Positions 8,481-20,228 are shown, counted from the first letter of the stretch. The stretch is 64,000 nt of DNA from Biostraticola tofi (GCF_004343195.1 NZ_SMCR01000011.1:1-64000), one strand, 5' to 3'. Notes: generated by a model not told the origin, from the sequence alone. Translations and numbers: made by a program.

Positions 8481-9823
8481 TACCACTGACTATCCTGCTG
8501 TTGCCACACTACGCCGCATCCCTTCCTTCCTTGTCTCCCTTCTCCGTCACGCGTAACAAAAACACCCAGAACCGCGATAAGTTGCTGATTATAAAACAGC
8601 ATTGGCGTACGTTCCCGCAGCCAGGGAGCGATGCCCCGCTCTTGCCAGATTTTTTTGATCGGCCGACGATGGTGACGACCGACGATATACAGCGGGCCAC
8701 TGTGGTCAAAACGGATACTGACCGTCTCGGTATGAGCTGGTGCGCGAACCCACTGACCGGTATCTGGCCCTGAAACGCTGATAATGCCAAGATCTTGAGG
8801 CAGTTTTAAGGGTTGCGGCCATTCAGACCACGGCAGCACCTGATGTTTAAGTGATGGCCACAGCTGCAGCAGATAAAGGCTGTCGCGAAAGCGCCGCACC
8901 TGATGATGTCCTAACTGCAGGCGTGGGCTGGCATCGGCCCTACTCAGCGCAACCTCATTCCACAGACGTTCTAGCTGAGTGCGTGAGGGCATGCGGACGC
9001 CGGCAGACGATAGCCATCGCCGCAGCAACGCTGCTCGGCGAGGAGCGTTCATGGTGAGCATCGGCGCAATAGAAACTGAGCCATCCTGCTGGATAAGGCT
9101 GCTCAGCGTCTCGCTGAGTAATTCATCCAGCAGCGCTTCCTGTTCGGCGCACAGCTGTGCACTGCGTGATACCGACTGGTTAAATTGCGGCCAGCGCTGC
9201 TGCAACAAGGGCATGACCTGCAGACGCAGAAAATTACGGTCAAAGCGATCATCTGCATTACTGTCATCCTCAATCCAGCTTAGCTGATAATGACGAGCAT
9301 AGGCCTCCAGCTGCTCACGGCTGATGTCGAGCAACGGGCGCAGTAATGCATGCTGACGCAGCATGGCCGTGGCAGGCATGGATGACAGCCCTGCCGGCCC
9401 GCTGCCTCGTTTAAGGGCCAACAGCAGCGTTTCAGCCTGATCGTCCTGGTGCTGAGCGGTAAGCAATACTTCACCCGGCATCAGAGACTCTCCCAGAGCC
9501 GCATAGCGTGCGGAACGGGCCGCGGCTTCCACTCCGCCCTGTTGCCGATTCACTTCCACCCTCAAGGCGGTAAAAGGAATCTGGCGCAGCAAGCACTGAT
9601 GGCGACAATGCACCAGCCAGTCATCAGCCAACTGACTGAGGCCATGATGAATATGGACCGCCCGTAGGCCTGTCGCCTGGGGCGATGACTGCTGACTTCG
9701 ATACAGCATATCCAGCAGGACGGTGGAATCCAGTCCGCCGCTATAGGCGACCACCAGTTGCCGTTTGCCGCGGATAAGCCGGTCAACGTGGCGTACCAAC
9801 GGATGCAGCGCTTCAGGCTTCAT
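8480..9823 (-). CDS. tilS: tRNA(Ile)-lysidine synthase
   Basis: TilS attaches lysine to C34 of the CAT-anticodon tRNA-Ile2, converting it to read AUA; it is essential. I place the start at ATG 9823 (MKPEALHPLVRH), giving 447 residues, because the longer frame adds 11 residues lying inside the upstream gene. The PP-loop SGGLDS is at 28-33, followed by TAQHQDDQAETLLLALKRGSGPAGLSSM and WIEDDSN. The C-terminal TilS domain ends with KKIWQERGIAPWLRE. It overlaps the upstream VOC gene by 11 bp. Confidence 0.96.
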   Translation of the reverse strand: MKPEALHPLVRHVDRLIRGKRQLVVAYSGGLDSTVLLDMLYRSQQSSPQATGLRAVHIHHGLSQLADDWLVHCRHQCLLRQIPFTALRVEVNRQQGGVEAAARSARYAALGESLMPGEVLLTAQHQDDQAETLLLALKRGSGPAGLSSMPATAMLRQHALLRPLLDISREQLEAYARHYQLSWIEDDSNADDRFDRNFLRLQVMPLLQQRWPQFNQSVSRSAQLCAEQEALLDELLSETLSSLIQQDGSVSIAPMLTMNAPRRAALLRRWLSSAGVRMPSRTQLERLWNEVALSRADASPRLQLGHHQVRRFRDSLYLLQLWPSLKHQVLPWSEWPQPLKLPQDLGIISVSGPDTGQWVRAPAHTETVSIRFDHSGPLYIVGRHHRRPIKKIWQERGIAPWLRERTPMLFYNQQLIAVLGVFVTRDGEGRQGRKGCGVVWQQQDSQW

Positions 9824-10202
9824 ACAGTTCCAGCGGCAAATCATCAGGATCGGCAAAAAAGGTAAATGGTTTACCGGTTAATGGATCAATTCGCACTGGT
9901 TCGCAAACGACGCCCTTAGAGACCAGCGCCTCAACGGCGTGGTCAACATTGTCCACGCTGAAGGCCAGGTGCCGCAGGCCTGCAGCTTCAGGACGGCTGA
10001 CCCTGCGTGGCACCCGAGGAAAGGAAAATAGCTCAATCAAATAGTCACCGTTCAGCGCCAGATCCCCTTTCCACGAGTCACGTTCAGCCCGGTAATGTTC
10101 CTCCAGCAGGCTGAACCCCAGAATGTCGCAATAAAAACGCTTACTCCGTTGGTAGTCAGCGGCAATGATCGCAATATGATGAACTTTATTGAGCTTCAGC
10201 AT
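9813..10202 (-). CDS. yaeR: VOC (glyoxalase/dioxygenase) family protein YaeR
   Basis: The 129 residues match E. coli YaeR (129): KVHHIAIIAADYQRSKRFYCDILGF at the start, RDSWKGDLALNG in the middle and LRHLAFSVDNVD, ending PDDLPLELYE. The paired beta-alpha-beta-beta-beta units with His8 and a terminal Glu are typical of metal-dependent VOC enzymes such as glyoxalase I. The true substrate is not established. It is coupled to tilS and lies downstream of ldcC on the same strand. Confidence 0.93.
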   Translation of the reverse strand: MLKLNKVHHIAIIAADYQRSKRFYCDILGFSLLEEHYRAERDSWKGDLALNGDYLIELFSFPRVPRRVSRPEAAGLRHLAFSVDNVDHAVEALVSKGVVCEPVRIDPLTGKPFTFFADPDDLPLELYEA

Positions 10203-10231
10203 GATAAATCCCTGATAAATTGAGCACTGGT

Positions 10232-12385
10232 TTATCTATTTTCTGTCTGACCGTCACGCAACACCCTGACCAGATAGCGGCCATCCTCGGTGAGCTCCGC
10301 ACCATGAATATCCGTTTCAAATCCCGGGTAATGAACGCCAATCGAACACAGCATCAGCAGAAAATCCAGCACTGCCCGGCTTTGGGCGGTAATCATCTCT
10401 CCCGGCATCACGACAGGCACCCCTGGCGGATAAGGCAGCAGCATATTGGCCGAAATCCTGCCTATCATATCGGGCAACTCGACGGTTTCGACATTGCCGC
10501 GCACCTGCTGCTGAAAGGCCTCATGAGGCGTCATTTTCATCTCAGGCAGTATATCAAAAGCCCGCAGCATCAGTTCAGGCAGGTGATGGCGTTTAATAAG
10601 GCGATGGATGCCCTGAGCCAGATCCTGAATACGCATCGTGCGATAAAAGTCCGGTGCCTCGGCATAAAGGGAGGGCAGCATGTTGCTGATACGCAGATTA
10701 AGATCATAACTGCGCTTGAACTCGGTCAGCCCGCGGAGCAGGCTCATGGCCTTGGTTTTATCGATGCCGATGCTGAAGAGGAACAACAGATTATAAGGAC
10801 CGGTTTTTTCAACCACGACGCCGCGCTCATCAAGGAACTTGGCCACCAGCGCCGCCGGGATGCCTTCTTCTTGCATCACCCCCGCTTCATCCATGCCGGG
10901 CGTCAGGATGGTCACTTTCACCGGATCCAGGTACATATGATCCTCATCCGCATCGCGAAAGCCGTGCCAGGGAGCGCCTGGTTCAATCGGCCAGCATACG
11001 GCTTCCTCGATGATGTCAGGCTGCCAGATATCGAAAAACCAGCCTTCAGACTCTTGCCGTAATCGCTGAACCTCGCGGCGAAAGTGCAGCGCCCGCTCAA
11101 TCGAACGGGTGATGAGGCGTCTTCCGCTCTTGCCACGCACCATGGCGGCGGCGGTCTCAATCGAGGCGACGATAGCATAATTGGGCGACGTCGTGGTGTG
11201 CATCATGTAGGCTTCATTAAAGGTGCGCTCATCATAGTCGCCTTTAATATGAATCAACGATGCCTGCGAAAAGGCCGCCAGCAGCTTATGGGTTGACTGA
11301 GTCTCAAATATCACTTTACCCGGTAGCCGTTCTCCACTCATGCCGCTTTTGCCCTGATAGATAGGATGAAAGTTGGTATAGGGCACCCAGGCTGAATCAA
11401 AGTGGATAGACGGCACATCAAGCGTTTCTTTTATATAACGGGTATTATAAAGCAGGCCATCATAGGTTGAATTGGTAATCACCGCATGCGTCGGCCAACT
11501 GGCACCCGGCGTGGCAGCAACCCTGGCGGCGATATTTTCCCGGGTAAATTGTCGTTTGGGGATCCCGCCCAGAATACCATAAGGATTGCGGATCGGCCGA
11601 AGATAAATAGGCACAATATTGCTCATCATCAGCAAATGCGTCAGTGATTTATGGCAATTACGGTCGATAAGTACCGTGCTGCCTGCCGCTGAGGCATACA
11701 TCCCGACAATTTTATTGGATGTGGAGGTGCCGTTGGTCACCATATAGCTTTGTTCAGCACCGAAGGTGCGTGCTATATATTCTTCGGCTTCAAGATGGGG
11801 GCCGGAATGGTCCAGCAATGATCCCAGTTCGGTCACTGAGATAGAAACATCTGCCTTTAGCGTATTGGCACCGAAGAAATCATAAAATAGACTGCCGACC
11901 GGGCTTTTCTGATAGGCAGTGCCCGCCATATGTCCAGGAGTACAAAAAGTATATTTGCCTTCTTTGACATAGTTGAACAGCGCTTTGGTTAATGGCGGAG
12001 TGATGGTATCTATATATTCAGCGGTATATTGTACAATCCGATTACTGATATCTGCAGCTGCGGCCAGACCATATTCAAAAAAGTACAGTACCATGCGCAT
12101 ATCGTTCAGGCTGACATCCAGCGACGACTGGCTGCTGATAAAAGCATATAGCGGCAGATATTCATTGATTTCATTTACCTCGATGCAGAGATCAAGACTG
12201 TCCTGATCCCAGTCGAAGATGACGCCGGCTATTCGCGGATTCTGTTCGAGTAATTTCAGCAAGTCATCGCTGCTGGTAGGATATACTAATTGAAAACCCT
12301 GGCCCTTAAGAGCCTCATCCAGCTCTCTAATAGGCTCTTGCTTATAAAAAACACTTTCCGGGCGTAATATCGCAATAATATTCAT
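10232..12385 (-). CDS. ldcC: lysine decarboxylase (constitutive type)
   Basis: This PLP enzyme decarboxylates lysine to cadaverine with uptake of a proton. The 717 residues comprise an N-terminal wing domain (1-130), the PLP core, and the C-terminal domain ending near PGFETDIHG. The Schiff-base Lys is in FETQSTHK (about residue 367). The position between accA and yaeR marks it as LdcC rather than acid-induced CadA; no cadB or cadC is nearby. E. coli LdcC has 713 residues. Confidence 0.95.
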   Translation of the reverse strand: MNIIAILRPESVFYKQEPIRELDEALKGQGFQLVYPTSSDDLLKLLEQNPRIAGVIFDWDQDSLDLCIEVNEINEYLPLYAFISSQSSLDVSLNDMRMVLYFFEYGLAAAADISNRIVQYTAEYIDTITPPLTKALFNYVKEGKYTFCTPGHMAGTAYQKSPVGSLFYDFFGANTLKADVSISVTELGSLLDHSGPHLEAEEYIARTFGAEQSYMVTNGTSTSNKIVGMYASAAGSTVLIDRNCHKSLTHLLMMSNIVPIYLRPIRNPYGILGGIPKRQFTRENIAARVAATPGASWPTHAVITNSTYDGLLYNTRYIKETLDVPSIHFDSAWVPYTNFHPIYQGKSGMSGERLPGKVIFETQSTHKLLAAFSQASLIHIKGDYDERTFNEAYMMHTTTSPNYAIVASIETAAAMVRGKSGRRLITRSIERALHFRREVQRLRQESEGWFFDIWQPDIIEEAVCWPIEPGAPWHGFRDADEDHMYLDPVKVTILTPGMDEAGVMQEEGIPAALVAKFLDERGVVVEKTGPYNLLFLFSIGIDKTKAMSLLRGLTEFKRSYDLNLRISNMLPSLYAEAPDFYRTMRIQDLAQGIHRLIKRHHLPELMLRAFDILPEMKMTPHEAFQQQVRGNVETVELPDMIGRISANMLLPYPPGVPVVMPGEMITAQSRAVLDFLLMLCSIGVHYPGFETDIHGAELTEDGRYLVRVLRDGQTENR

Positions 12386-12459
12386 GCAGCATATCCTTTA
12401 GATCCAGCTGATCTCCGCTTAAAATGTTAATAAGCATAGATGACGATTCGTCATTCCCT

Positions 12460-12504
12460 CAAATAAACAAACACCCCGACAGCCGGAAGCTGACGGGGTG
12501 TTTG
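12460..12504 (-). terminator. intrinsic terminator after accA
   Basis: On the minus strand a long stem pairs CAAACACCCCG with CGGGGTGTTTG and an inner CAGC with GCTG, then runs into TTTATTTG. It lies between accA and ldcC and should end the dnaE-accA transcript. Confidence 0.88.
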
Positions 12505-12542
12505 CAAAAGTACGGAGATTGACCGGTCACCGGCAGTAAGTA

Positions 12543-13502
12543 TCAGCAGTAACCGTAGTTCATCAGACGTTGATAACGCCGGTTCAGCAACTCTTCTTCA
12601 CTCAGCCGGTCCAATTCATCCAGATCAGACAGCAGTTGCAGCTTCAGAGAAGCAGCAATAACATCTACATTGCGATGGGCGCCGCCCAAGGGTTCGGGAA
12701 TAATGCTGTCAATCAGCTCTAACTCCTTCAGTCGGGGCGCGATAATACCCATTGCTTCGGCAGCGATAGGGGCTTTGTCTGCACTCTTCCAAAGGATTGA
12801 CGCACAACCTTCTGGGGAGATAACTGAATAAGTACTGTACTGCAACATGTTAACCTTGTCACCGACACCTATGGCCAGCGCGCCGCCAGATCCGCCTTCA
12901 CCGATAACGGTGCAGATAACCGGTACCCGAAGCCCTGACATTTCACGCAGGTTGTGGGCAATGGCTTCAGACTGACCACGCTCTTCGGCACCCACGCCAG
13001 GATAAGCCCCGGGGGTATCAATAAAGGTAATCAACGGCAGGTTGAACCGGTCAGCCATCTCCATCAGGCGTAACGCTTTACGGTAGCCCTCAGGGGCCGG
13101 CATACCAAAGTTGCGGCGAATCTTCTCTTTGGTTTCACGGCCCTTCTGGTGGCCGATGACCATTACCGGTCTGCCATCAAGACGAGCAATACCGCCTACG
13201 ATAGCTTTATCATCAGCATAGGCACGATCGCCTGCCAGCTCATCAAAATCGGTAAACACCAGCTTGAGATAGTCGAGGGTGTAAGGCCGACGCGGATGGC
13301 GGGCAAGCTGGGCAATCTGCCAAGCGCCTAAATCGGAAAAAATCTTGCGGGTCAGCTCAACGCTTTTATCACGCAAGCGTTGCACTTCTTCATCCAGATT
13401 AATATCTAATTTTTCGTCTTGACGGCTGACTGCTGTCAGCGAGTCAATTTTCGCTTCAAGTTCTGCAATCGGCTGTTCAAAATCAAGAAAATTCAGACTC
13501 AT
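12543..13502 (-). CDS. accA: acetyl-CoA carboxylase carboxyltransferase subunit alpha
   Basis: AccA pairs with AccD to transfer carboxyl from biotin to acetyl-CoA, the committed step of fatty-acid synthesis. The length is 319 residues, identical to E. coli. Diagnostic blocks are [52 protein letters not shown] and [17 protein letters not shown], the oxyanion-forming glycine-rich segment. It starts 12 bp after dnaE, so the two are probably cotranscribed. Confidence 0.97.
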   Translation of the reverse strand: MSLNFLDFEQPIAELEAKIDSLTAVSRQDEKLDINLDEEVQRLRDKSVELTRKIFSDLGAWQIAQLARHPRRPYTLDYLKLVFTDFDELAGDRAYADDKAIVGGIARLDGRPVMVIGHQKGRETKEKIRRNFGMPAPEGYRKALRLMEMADRFNLPLITFIDTPGAYPGVGAEERGQSEAIAHNLREMSGLRVPVICTVIGEGGSGGALAIGVGDKVNMLQYSTYSVISPEGCASILWKSADKAPIAAEAMGIIAPRLKELELIDSIIPEPLGGAHRNVDVIAASLKLQLLSDLDELDRLSEEELLNRRYQRLMNYGYC

Positions 13503-13514
13503 AGTATTCCTATA

Positions 13515-16500
13515 TTAGTCAAATTCCAGTTCCACCTGTTCGTTTCCCACAAGCGTTCGCAAATCATTCAATAAACGGTCGGTCGGCGTAACCCGCCAGG
13601 CGGCGCCAAAACGTAACCTGGCACGCGCATCCTCCCGCTGATAGTACAAATGCACTGGAATCGTCCCCGAACGATGAGGTTCCAACGATAAGCGGAGACG
13701 GTTTAAAAGCTGGTCATCAATTTGCCTGTCAGTCAGCGAGATAGCAAGCCCGCGAGCATATTTTTCGCGTGCTTCGGATATATCCATCAGTTCGCGGGCG
13801 GTCATCTTGAGTCCACCGTTGAAATCATCATAGCTGACCTGTCCTGTGGCTATCAGGATACGGTCTTTTTCCAGCAAGTGCTGGTATTTTTCCAGTGCGT
13901 CCGTGAACAACATCACATCCAATCGCCCAGACCGGTCATCCAGCGTACAAACGCCAATGCGGTTGCCGCGTTTGGTGACCATTATCCGGGCGGAAAGCAC
14001 CAGGCCCACCGCAGTGACCATTTTGCCACGGTCGGTCGGATGCATATCTTTCAGGCGCACGCCATCGGCATAACGCTCGATTTCACGCAGGTACTGGGTG
14101 ATAGGATGGCCGGTGAGGTAGAGACCCAGCGTTTCCCGCTCTCCTTCCAGCACCACCTGTTCGGGCCAGGGCGGCACAGTACTGTAAGATGCTTCTACCG
14201 CCTCGGGTGCCTCGGCAAGCACACCGAACATGTCCCCTTGGCCGATAGCTTCTGCCTTGGCGTGCTGGTCCGCCGCCTTCAGCGCATCGCCCAGAGAATT
14301 CATCAGCGCGGCGCGATGAGGCCCCAACCGGTCAAAGGCGCCGGACATTATCAGCTTTTCCAGCATCCGCCGGTTTAGCTTCTTGATATCGGTACGGGCA
14401 CACAAATCGAACAGTTCCTTGAAGTGTCCGTCCTGATTACGGGCTTCTATAATCGCCTCGATCGGGCCTTCACCTACGCCCTTGATCGCGCCGATGCCAT
14501 AGACGATTTCACCGGCGTCGTTAACATGGAAATGATATTGCCCGCTGTTGATATCCGGCGGTAATACCTTTAATCCCATACGCCAGCATTCATCTACCAG
14601 GCCGACCACTTTCTCGGTATTATCCATATCGGCCGTCATCACCGCGGCCATGAATTCGGCCGGATAATGTGCTTTTAACCACAGCGTTTGGTATGACACC
14701 AGGGCATAGGCGGCCGAGTGGGATTTGTTAAATCCATAACCGGCGAATTTCTCCACCAGGTCGAAGATTTTCATCGCCAGTTCACCGTCGACGCCGATAC
14801 TGGCTGCCCCATCCTTGAAAACCGAACGCTGCTTGGCCATTTCCTCCGGTTTTTTCTTACCCATCGCCCTGCGCAGCATATCAGCGCCGCCCAGCGTATA
14901 GCCGGCCAGGACTTGGGCTATCTGCATAACCTGTTCCTGATACAGGATAATACCGTAGGTAGGCTCCAGCACCGGTTTCAGCGATTCATGCTGCCATTCG
15001 ATATCCGGATAGGATATGGCCTCGCGCCCGTGCTTACGGTCGATGAAGTTATCCACCATTCCCGACTGCAGCGGCCCCGGCCGGAACAGTGCCACCAGGG
15101 CTATCATGTCTTCGAAGCTGTCCGGCTGCAGGCGCTTGATTAGATCCTTCATACCACGGGATTCAAGCTGGAACACGGCAGTGGTCTCAGAACGCTGCAG
15201 CATATCGAAACTCTTTTTATCTTCAAGCGGTATCGCCGCAATGTCGATAGGTTCGAGCCCCTGGGCTGTCCTGCGGGCGTTGATCATTTCCAGCGCCCAG
15301 TTGATGATGGTCAGCGTGCGTAGTCCCAGGAAGTCAAACTTCACCAGGCCGGCATATTCCACATCGTTTTTATCAAACTGAGTGACCGGATGATTGCCTT
15401 CAGCGTCGCAGTATAACGGCGCAAAATCGGTAATTTTGGTCGGGGCGATAACAACACCGCCTGCATGCTTGCCGGCGTTCCTGGTCACCCCTTCCAGTTG
15501 GCGCGCCATGTCTATTAGCGCCTTGACCTCTTCATCCGCATCATAGATGGCCTGGAGCTGAGGTTCAGCGACAAAAGCTTTCTCAAGAGTCATGCCGGGA
15601 TCCGGAGGGACCAGTTTGGAAATGCGATCGACAAAACCATAGGGATGACCAAGCACCCGGCCTACGTCGCGAATAACCGCTTTGGCCGCCATGGTGCCGA
15701 AGGTGATAATTTGGGATACGGCATCCCGGCCATAGGTTTCAGCCACATGGTCAATCACCAGATCGCGTTTTTCCATACAGAAGTCGACGTCGAAGTCAGG
15801 CATCGACACCCGTTCAGGGTTAAGAAAACGTTCAAACAGCAGATCAAACTCGAGCGGATCCAGATCGGTTATTTTGAGTGCATACGCCACCAGAGAGCCG
15901 GCACCGGAACCTCGCCCCGGCCCCACCGGCACGCCATTATCCTTGGACCACTGGATAAATTCCATAACGATCAGGAAGTAGCCTGGGAAGCCCATCTGAT
16001 TGATAACCTGGAGTTCAATCTCCAGGCGTTCATCATAGGGCGGCCGCTTGGCAATACGCTCCTGCTCATCTGGGAACAGAAACGCCAAACGATCTTCCAG
16101 CCCCTTTTGCGAGGCCGCCACCAGGAAATCCTCGGTAGACATCTCACCGGTCGGGAACTGCGGCAGGAAGTATTCGCCCAGGCGGATATAAACGTTGCAG
16201 CGTTTAGCGATCTCGACACTGTTGATTAACGCTTCAGGCACATCCGCAAACAGCTCGCACATCTCTTCTTCGCTACGCATGTACTGTTGCATGCTGTAAT
16301 TGAGCGGGCGCTTGGGATCGTCCAGTGTAAATCCGTCATGAATAGCGACACGGATTTCGTGCGCGTCAAAATCATCTTCACTGACGAAACGCACGTCATT
16401 GGTGGCCACCACTGGAACGCCATGTTCCGAGGCGAGCGCCACAGCGGCGTGCAGGTAGTTTTCCTCATCGGCGCGGCCGGTGCGTGTCAGCTCCAGGTAG

Positions 16501-16997
16501 AAGCGCTGAGGAAAATGCTGCTGATAAAATGCCAGGCACTGAGCAACCTGGGCCTGATTGCCGCGCAGCAGGAACTTGCCGATATCGCCCTTGCGCCCGC
16601 CAGAAAGCAGGATAAGGCCTTCGTTGTGCTTAATCAGCCAATCGCGGTCGATAATAGGGCCGCTTGCCCCATAACCTCGCTGGTAAGCTTCGGAGATGAG
16701 CAGGGTCAGGTGCTGGTAACCGGTATTGTCAGCGGCCAGAATGGTCAATTCGGCCAGTTCATCCCCCAGAATATCGCTCTGTACCAGGAAATCGGCGCCA
16801 ATGATCGGTTTGACGCCTGCACCATGGGCGCTGCCATAGAACTTCACTAATCCGCAGAGATTGGTGAAATCGGTTATCGCCAATGCCGGCATATTCAGTG
16901 CGGCTGCTTTTTTAACCAATGGACCAATTTTGGCAAGCCCATCGATCATGGAGTAATCGCTATGGACGCGAAGATGAATAAAACGTGGTTCGGCCAT
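13515..16997 (-). CDS. dnaE: DNA polymerase III alpha subunit
   Basis: DnaE is the replicative polymerase. The 1160 residues equal E. coli DnaE in length. An N-terminal PHP domain begins [15 protein letters not shown]. The palm carries the catalytic pair in PDFDVDF (about 401 and 403). Beyond the fingers, a helix-hairpin-helix region and an OB domain follow, near residue 990 onward ([20 protein letters not shown]). It sits between rnhB and accA, as in other Enterobacterales. Confidence 0.98.
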   Translation of the reverse strand: MAEPRFIHLRVHSDYSMIDGLAKIGPLVKKAAALNMPALAITDFTNLCGLVKFYGSAHGAGVKPIIGADFLVQSDILGDELAELTILAADNTGYQHLTLLISEAYQRGYGASGPIIDRDWLIKHNEGLILLSGGRKGDIGKFLLRGNQAQVAQCLAFYQQHFPQRFYLELTRTGRADEENYLHAAVALASEHGVPVVATNDVRFVSEDDFDAHEIRVAIHDGFTLDDPKRPLNYSMQQYMRSEEEMCELFADVPEALINSVEIAKRCNVYIRLGEYFLPQFPTGEMSTEDFLVAASQKGLEDRLAFLFPDEQERIAKRPPYDERLEIELQVINQMGFPGYFLIVMEFIQWSKDNGVPVGPGRGSGAGSLVAYALKITDLDPLEFDLLFERFLNPERVSMPDFDVDFCMEKRDLVIDHVAETYGRDAVSQIITFGTMAAKAVIRDVGRVLGHPYGFVDRISKLVPPDPGMTLEKAFVAEPQLQAIYDADEEVKALIDMARQLEGVTRNAGKHAGGVVIAPTKITDFAPLYCDAEGNHPVTQFDKNDVEYAGLVKFDFLGLRTLTIINWALEMINARRTAQGLEPIDIAAIPLEDKKSFDMLQRSETTAVFQLESRGMKDLIKRLQPDSFEDMIALVALFRPGPLQSGMVDNFIDRKHGREAISYPDIEWQHESLKPVLEPTYGIILYQEQVMQIAQVLAGYTLGGADMLRRAMGKKKPEEMAKQRSVFKDGAASIGVDGELAMKIFDLVEKFAGYGFNKSHSAAYALVSYQTLWLKAHYPAEFMAAVMTADMDNTEKVVGLVDECWRMGLKVLPPDINSGQYHFHVNDAGEIVYGIGAIKGVGEGPIEAIIEARNQDGHFKELFDLCARTDIKKLNRRMLEKLIMSGAFDRLGPHRAALMNSLGDALKAADQHAKAEAIGQGDMFGVLAEAPEAVEASYSTVPPWPEQVVLEGERETLGLYLTGHPITQYLREIERYADGVRLKDMHPTDRGKMVTAVGLVLSARIMVTKRGNRIGVCTLDDRSGRLDVMLFTDALEKYQHLLEKDRILIATGQVSYDDFNGGLKMTARELMDISEAREKYARGLAISLTDRQIDDQLLNRLRLSLEPHRSGTIPVHLYYQREDARARLRFGAAWRVTPTDRLLNDLRTLVGNEQVELEFD

Positions 16998-17059
16998 TAT
17001 CCTGTTACCAGAAGTGAGTTATCGCCGGCAAACGTCAGTCAGCACGCGATCTTGGGGGA

Positions 17060-17659
17060 TTAAAGCAATCCCAGCACCCGTTTAACCGGTGCGAAACTGC
17101 GGCGATGATGCACGGTCGCACCGTGCAGCGCCAGCTTTTCCAAATGATACACCGTCGGGTAGCCTTTGTGCTGTGCGAAACCGTATTCCGGAAATGCCTG
17201 ATGCAGTTCGGCCATCTCTCGATCCCGGGAGACTTTCGCCAGGATGGAGGCAGCGCTTATTTCCGCAACCCGACTATCGCCTTTTACAATCGCCATGGCG
17301 GGCATCGGCAGGATCGGGCAACGATTACCGTCAATCAGCACATAATCCGGCGTCACGTTGAGCGCCGACACGGCTCGCTGCATCGCCAGCAGCGTAGCAT
17401 GAAATATGTTCAGCCGATCTATTTCTGCAGCTTCCGCTCTGCCCAGGCTCCACGCCAGGGCCTTATCGGTAATTTCATCGTAAAGGGATAATCGGCGTTT
17501 TTCACTCAATTTTTTGGAGTCCGCCAAACCGATAATCGGCCGTTTCGGATCGAGGATGACCGCAGCGGTCACTACCGCTCCCACCAGAGGCCCTCGTCCT
17601 ACTTCATCAACACCGGCAATACTGGTCGCCGGCGGATAAACAAACAACTCCGTCATCAC
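17060..17659 (-). CDS. rnhB: ribonuclease HII
   Basis: RNase HII cuts RNA in RNA-DNA hybrids and starts removal of misincorporated ribonucleotides. The 199 residues include the catalytic DEVGRG motif near 17, [18 protein letters not shown] and the [15 protein letters not shown] block. GTG at 17659 and ATG at 17656 are both possible starts after an AGGGTG site; they differ by one residue. It is 22 bp after lpxB and precedes dnaE. Confidence 0.96.
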   Translation of the reverse strand: MMTELFVYPPATSIAGVDEVGRGPLVGAVVTAAVILDPKRPIIGLADSKKLSEKRRLSLYDEITDKALAWSLGRAEAAEIDRLNIFHATLLAMQRAVSALNVTPDYVLIDGNRCPILPMPAMAIVKGDSRVAEISAASILAKVSRDREMAELHQAFPEYGFAQHKGYPTVYHLEKLALHGATVHHRRSFAPVKRVLGLL

Positions 17660-17681
17660 TGTTCAGCACCCTGTGGGATGG

Positions 17682-18830
17682 TTAATGCTTGATTAATTTC
17701 ATTACCGCCTGGGCAGCTTGTTGGTCGGCATTACAGCGGATTTGCTGGTGAAGCTCGCGGAATGTCTGTTTCAAGGCCGCGCTGCGAGAAGGGTCATTCA
17801 GCAAAGGCGTCAGTGCCGCTGCAAGGGCAGCAGGCTGGCATTCATCTTGTAGCAGCTCTTTAACCAGCTCTTTACCCGCGAGCAGATTAGGCAATGACAC
17901 CCAGGGCGTTTTGACCAAGCGTTTGGCCAGCCAGAAGGTGGAAGGCTTCATACGATAACCCACCACCATCGGGCATTTAGCGAGCATACATTCCAGAGAA
18001 GCCGTGCCGGAAGCCAGCAAAGCCGCATCGCTGGCAATCATGGCTTCACGAGCCATGCCATTGAGCAAGTGTACCGGCAGGTCAGGCGCAACCTGCGCTT
18101 TGATGCGCTCAAACTGTTCCCGGCGGCCGGCATTTACCAATGGCACCACGATTTCAAGCTCAGGCAGCGTCTGTCTGAGCAGCGCTGCCGTATGCAGAAA
18201 ATCAGCGCTGAGCAATTCCACTTCGGCGCGTCTGCTGCCCGGCAGCAAGGCCAGGCACCGGGCATCTTCGGCAAGGCCGAGTTCGCGCCTTGCCGCCGCC
18301 TGATCAGGAGTAAGCGGCATCGCATCAGCCAGCGTATGGCCGATAAATTGGCAGGGAATATTGAACCGGTCGTAAAATGCTTTCTCGAATGGCAGAAAAG
18401 CCAGAACGTTGTCGGTTGCTTTACCTATCTTGAACACCCGCTTCTGCCGCCAGGCCCAGACCGAGGGGCTGACATAATGAATGGTGCGAATGCCCTGCTT
18501 TTTCAGCCGGCCTTCGAGAGTGATATTGAAATCAGGTGCATCAATGCCGACAAAAACGTCTGGTCGAAGCTCGGTGAAGCGGCGAGTAAGCTTACGGCGA
18601 ATACTGAGCAGTCGCGGCAGGCGCTCAACCACTTCCACAATGCCCATGACCGCGAGTTCTTCCATTTCAAACCAGGCTTCACACCCTTCAGCCTGCATAC
18701 GCGGGCCAGCAACGCCGACGAAGCGGACATCCGGCAGGTGCTCTCTCAGCGCGCGCATCAGGCCGGCACCAAGAATATCGCCGGAGGTCTCGCCGGCAAC
18801 CAAGCCGATGACTAAAGGGCGTAAAGTCAT
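17682..18830 (-). CDS. lpxB: lipid-A-disaccharide synthase
   Basis: LpxB joins lipid X and UDP-2,3-diacylglucosamine to make the lipid A disaccharide at the inner membrane. The length is 382 residues, as in E. coli. Recognisable blocks are [52 protein letters not shown] and [24 protein letters not shown]. It begins 2 bp after lpxA, so translation is likely coupled. Confidence 0.97.
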   Translation of the reverse strand: MTLRPLVIGLVAGETSGDILGAGLMRALREHLPDVRFVGVAGPRMQAEGCEAWFEMEELAVMGIVEVVERLPRLLSIRRKLTRRFTELRPDVFVGIDAPDFNITLEGRLKKQGIRTIHYVSPSVWAWRQKRVFKIGKATDNVLAFLPFEKAFYDRFNIPCQFIGHTLADAMPLTPDQAAARRELGLAEDARCLALLPGSRRAEVELLSADFLHTAALLRQTLPELEIVVPLVNAGRREQFERIKAQVAPDLPVHLLNGMAREAMIASDAALLASGTASLECMLAKCPMVVGYRMKPSTFWLAKRLVKTPWVSLPNLLAGKELVKELLQDECQPAALAAALTPLLNDPSRSAALKQTFRELHQQIRCNADQQAAQAVMKLIKH

Positions 18831-18832
18831 AA

Positions 18833-19621
18833 TCAGCGGATAATGCCCCGTTGTGAACGGGCGAGGAATGCCACGAATGCACCTACTGCGGGATGGGTTG
18901 CCGCCATGGCATCAAGTTCGGGTTTCACCTCTTCGAGTTTTTTACCGCTGCGGTAAATCAACTTGTAGGCCGCCCGAATCGCATGCAGAGATTCTTTGTC
19001 AAAACCCCGCCGCTTCAGCCCTTCGATATTAACGCCGAACGGTTTGGCATGGTTGCCCTGCGCCATCACATAGGGAGGAACATCCTGAACGACTCCGGAA
19101 CAGCCGCCGATCATCACATGGGCGCCGACCACACAAAATTGATGCACGGCGGTCATACCGCCGATGATGGCATGGTCACCTATTGAAACGTGGCCACCGA
19201 GCGTTGCGTTGTTGGCCAAGATACAGTGATCGCCAACCACACAATCATGGGCAATATGTGCGTTGACCATCAGGAGATTATCGCTGCCGAGCATGGTGAC
19301 CTCTCCGCCCTGAGCAGTGCCCCGATGTATGGTCACACTTTCGCGAATACGATTGCGATGGCCAATTTCTACCCGGGTTGGTTCATCGGCATACTTCAGA
19401 TCCTGATTCACTTCGCCAATGGTAACGAATTGATAGATCGTATTATTTTCACCAATCTTGGTGATGCCGTTGACTACCACATGAGACTTCAGCACTGTAC
19501 CCGCGCCGATTTCTACTTCGGGACCGACCAGGCAGTAGGGTCCGATATGTACACCGGCATGCAGGATAGCACCGTCTTCAACAATGGCACTGGGATGTAT
19601 AAAAGCGGATTGATCAATCAC
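18833..19621 (-). CDS. lpxA: UDP-N-acetylglucosamine acyltransferase
   Basis: LpxA puts the first 3-hydroxyacyl chain on UDP-GlcNAc, the first step of lipid A synthesis. The 262-residue protein is a left-handed beta-helix of hexapeptide repeats; the catalytic His125 stands in AHIAHD. The C-terminal helical domain starts at about 190 ([11 protein letters not shown]). It lies 4 bp after fabZ and 2 bp before lpxB in the lpxD-fabZ-lpxA-lpxB operon. Confidence 0.97.
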   Translation of the reverse strand: MIDQSAFIHPSAIVEDGAILHAGVHIGPYCLVGPEVEIGAGTVLKSHVVVNGITKIGENNTIYQFVTIGEVNQDLKYADEPTRVEIGHRNRIRESVTIHRGTAQGGEVTMLGSDNLLMVNAHIAHDCVVGDHCILANNATLGGHVSIGDHAIIGGMTAVHQFCVVGAHVMIGGCSGVVQDVPPYVMAQGNHAKPFGVNIEGLKRRGFDKESLHAIRAAYKLIYRSGKKLEEVKPELDAMAATHPAVGAFVAFLARSQRGIIR

Positions 19622-19625
19622 GTCT

Positions 19626-20081
19626 TCAGGCCTCCCGGCGACGGGCGCACATCATAGACGCTTCGCAAGCAATTTCACCATCGACTTTGGCGACACCCTT
19701 GAAGCGCGCGACGCCACGGCGCTCTTTGATAAATTCAACTTCGAGAATCATTTGATCGCCAGGCTGAACCGGGCGTTTGAAACGGGCTTCGTCTACCGCT
19801 GCAAAGTAATAAAGCTCACCCGGCTCGAGTTTGCCATTGCTTTTGAATGCCAAGATGCCGGTGGCCTGAGCCATAGCCTCAAGGATCAATACACCCGGGA
19901 AAATCGGCTTGCCCGGGAAGTGTCCTTGAAAAAAGGGTTCGTTGAACGAAACATTTTTCACCGCACGAAGAAATTTGCCTTTTTCGAAATCCAGCACGCG
20001 ATCAACCAGCAAAAAAGGGAAGCGGTGAGGCAACAGCTCTAAAATCTCATCTATGTGCAGAGTATGAGTGTCAGTAGTCAA
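19626..20081 (-). CDS. fabZ: 3-hydroxyacyl-ACP dehydratase FabZ
   Basis: FabZ dehydrates 3-hydroxyacyl-ACP in fatty-acid elongation and competes with LpxA and LpxD for 3-hydroxymyristoyl-ACP, which fits its place between them. The 151 residues form a hot-dog fold with the catalytic pair His54 (QGHFPGKP) and Glu68 (ILEAMAQ). Confidence 0.97.
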   Translation of the reverse strand: MTTDTHTLHIDEILELLPHRFPFLLVDRVLDFEKGKFLRAVKNVSFNEPFFQGHFPGKPIFPGVLILEAMAQATGILAFKSNGKLEPGELYYFAAVDEARFKRPVQPGDQMILEVEFIKERRGVARFKGVAKVDGEIACEASMMCARRREA

Positions 20082-20166
20082 AATACTCTTCCTGTCTTAA
20101 AAAATTTGATATCAATAACACGGCCGGCAAAGCGCCTTATCATGGGGCAAACAGGCCGCAAATTAA

Positions 20167-20204
20167 AATGCACGTTACAGGTGAGAGTCACCTGAGCGTG
20201 CATT
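20167..20204 (-). terminator. hairpin (possible attenuator) between lpxD and fabZ
   Basis: Two stacked perfect arms, AATGCACG/CGTGCATT and CAGGTGA/TCACCTG, with loop GAG fold into a strong hairpin in the 147-bp lpxD-fabZ gap. On the minus strand it is followed by TTAATTT, a weak U-rich tail. It could partly terminate or protect an RNA end. Confidence 0.5.
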
Positions 20205-20228
20205 ATCATCCAACTTGAGCAAAACTGA

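Noticed and set aside
10220-11062. 280-codon plus-strand frame
   Set aside because: It is antisense to ldcC; composition reflects the GC-rich third positions of the real gene.
13722-14378. 218-codon plus-strand frame
   Set aside because: It is antisense to the C-terminal part of dnaE.
18069-18815. 248-codon plus-strand frame
   Set aside because: It is antisense to lpxB, which is intact and conserved.
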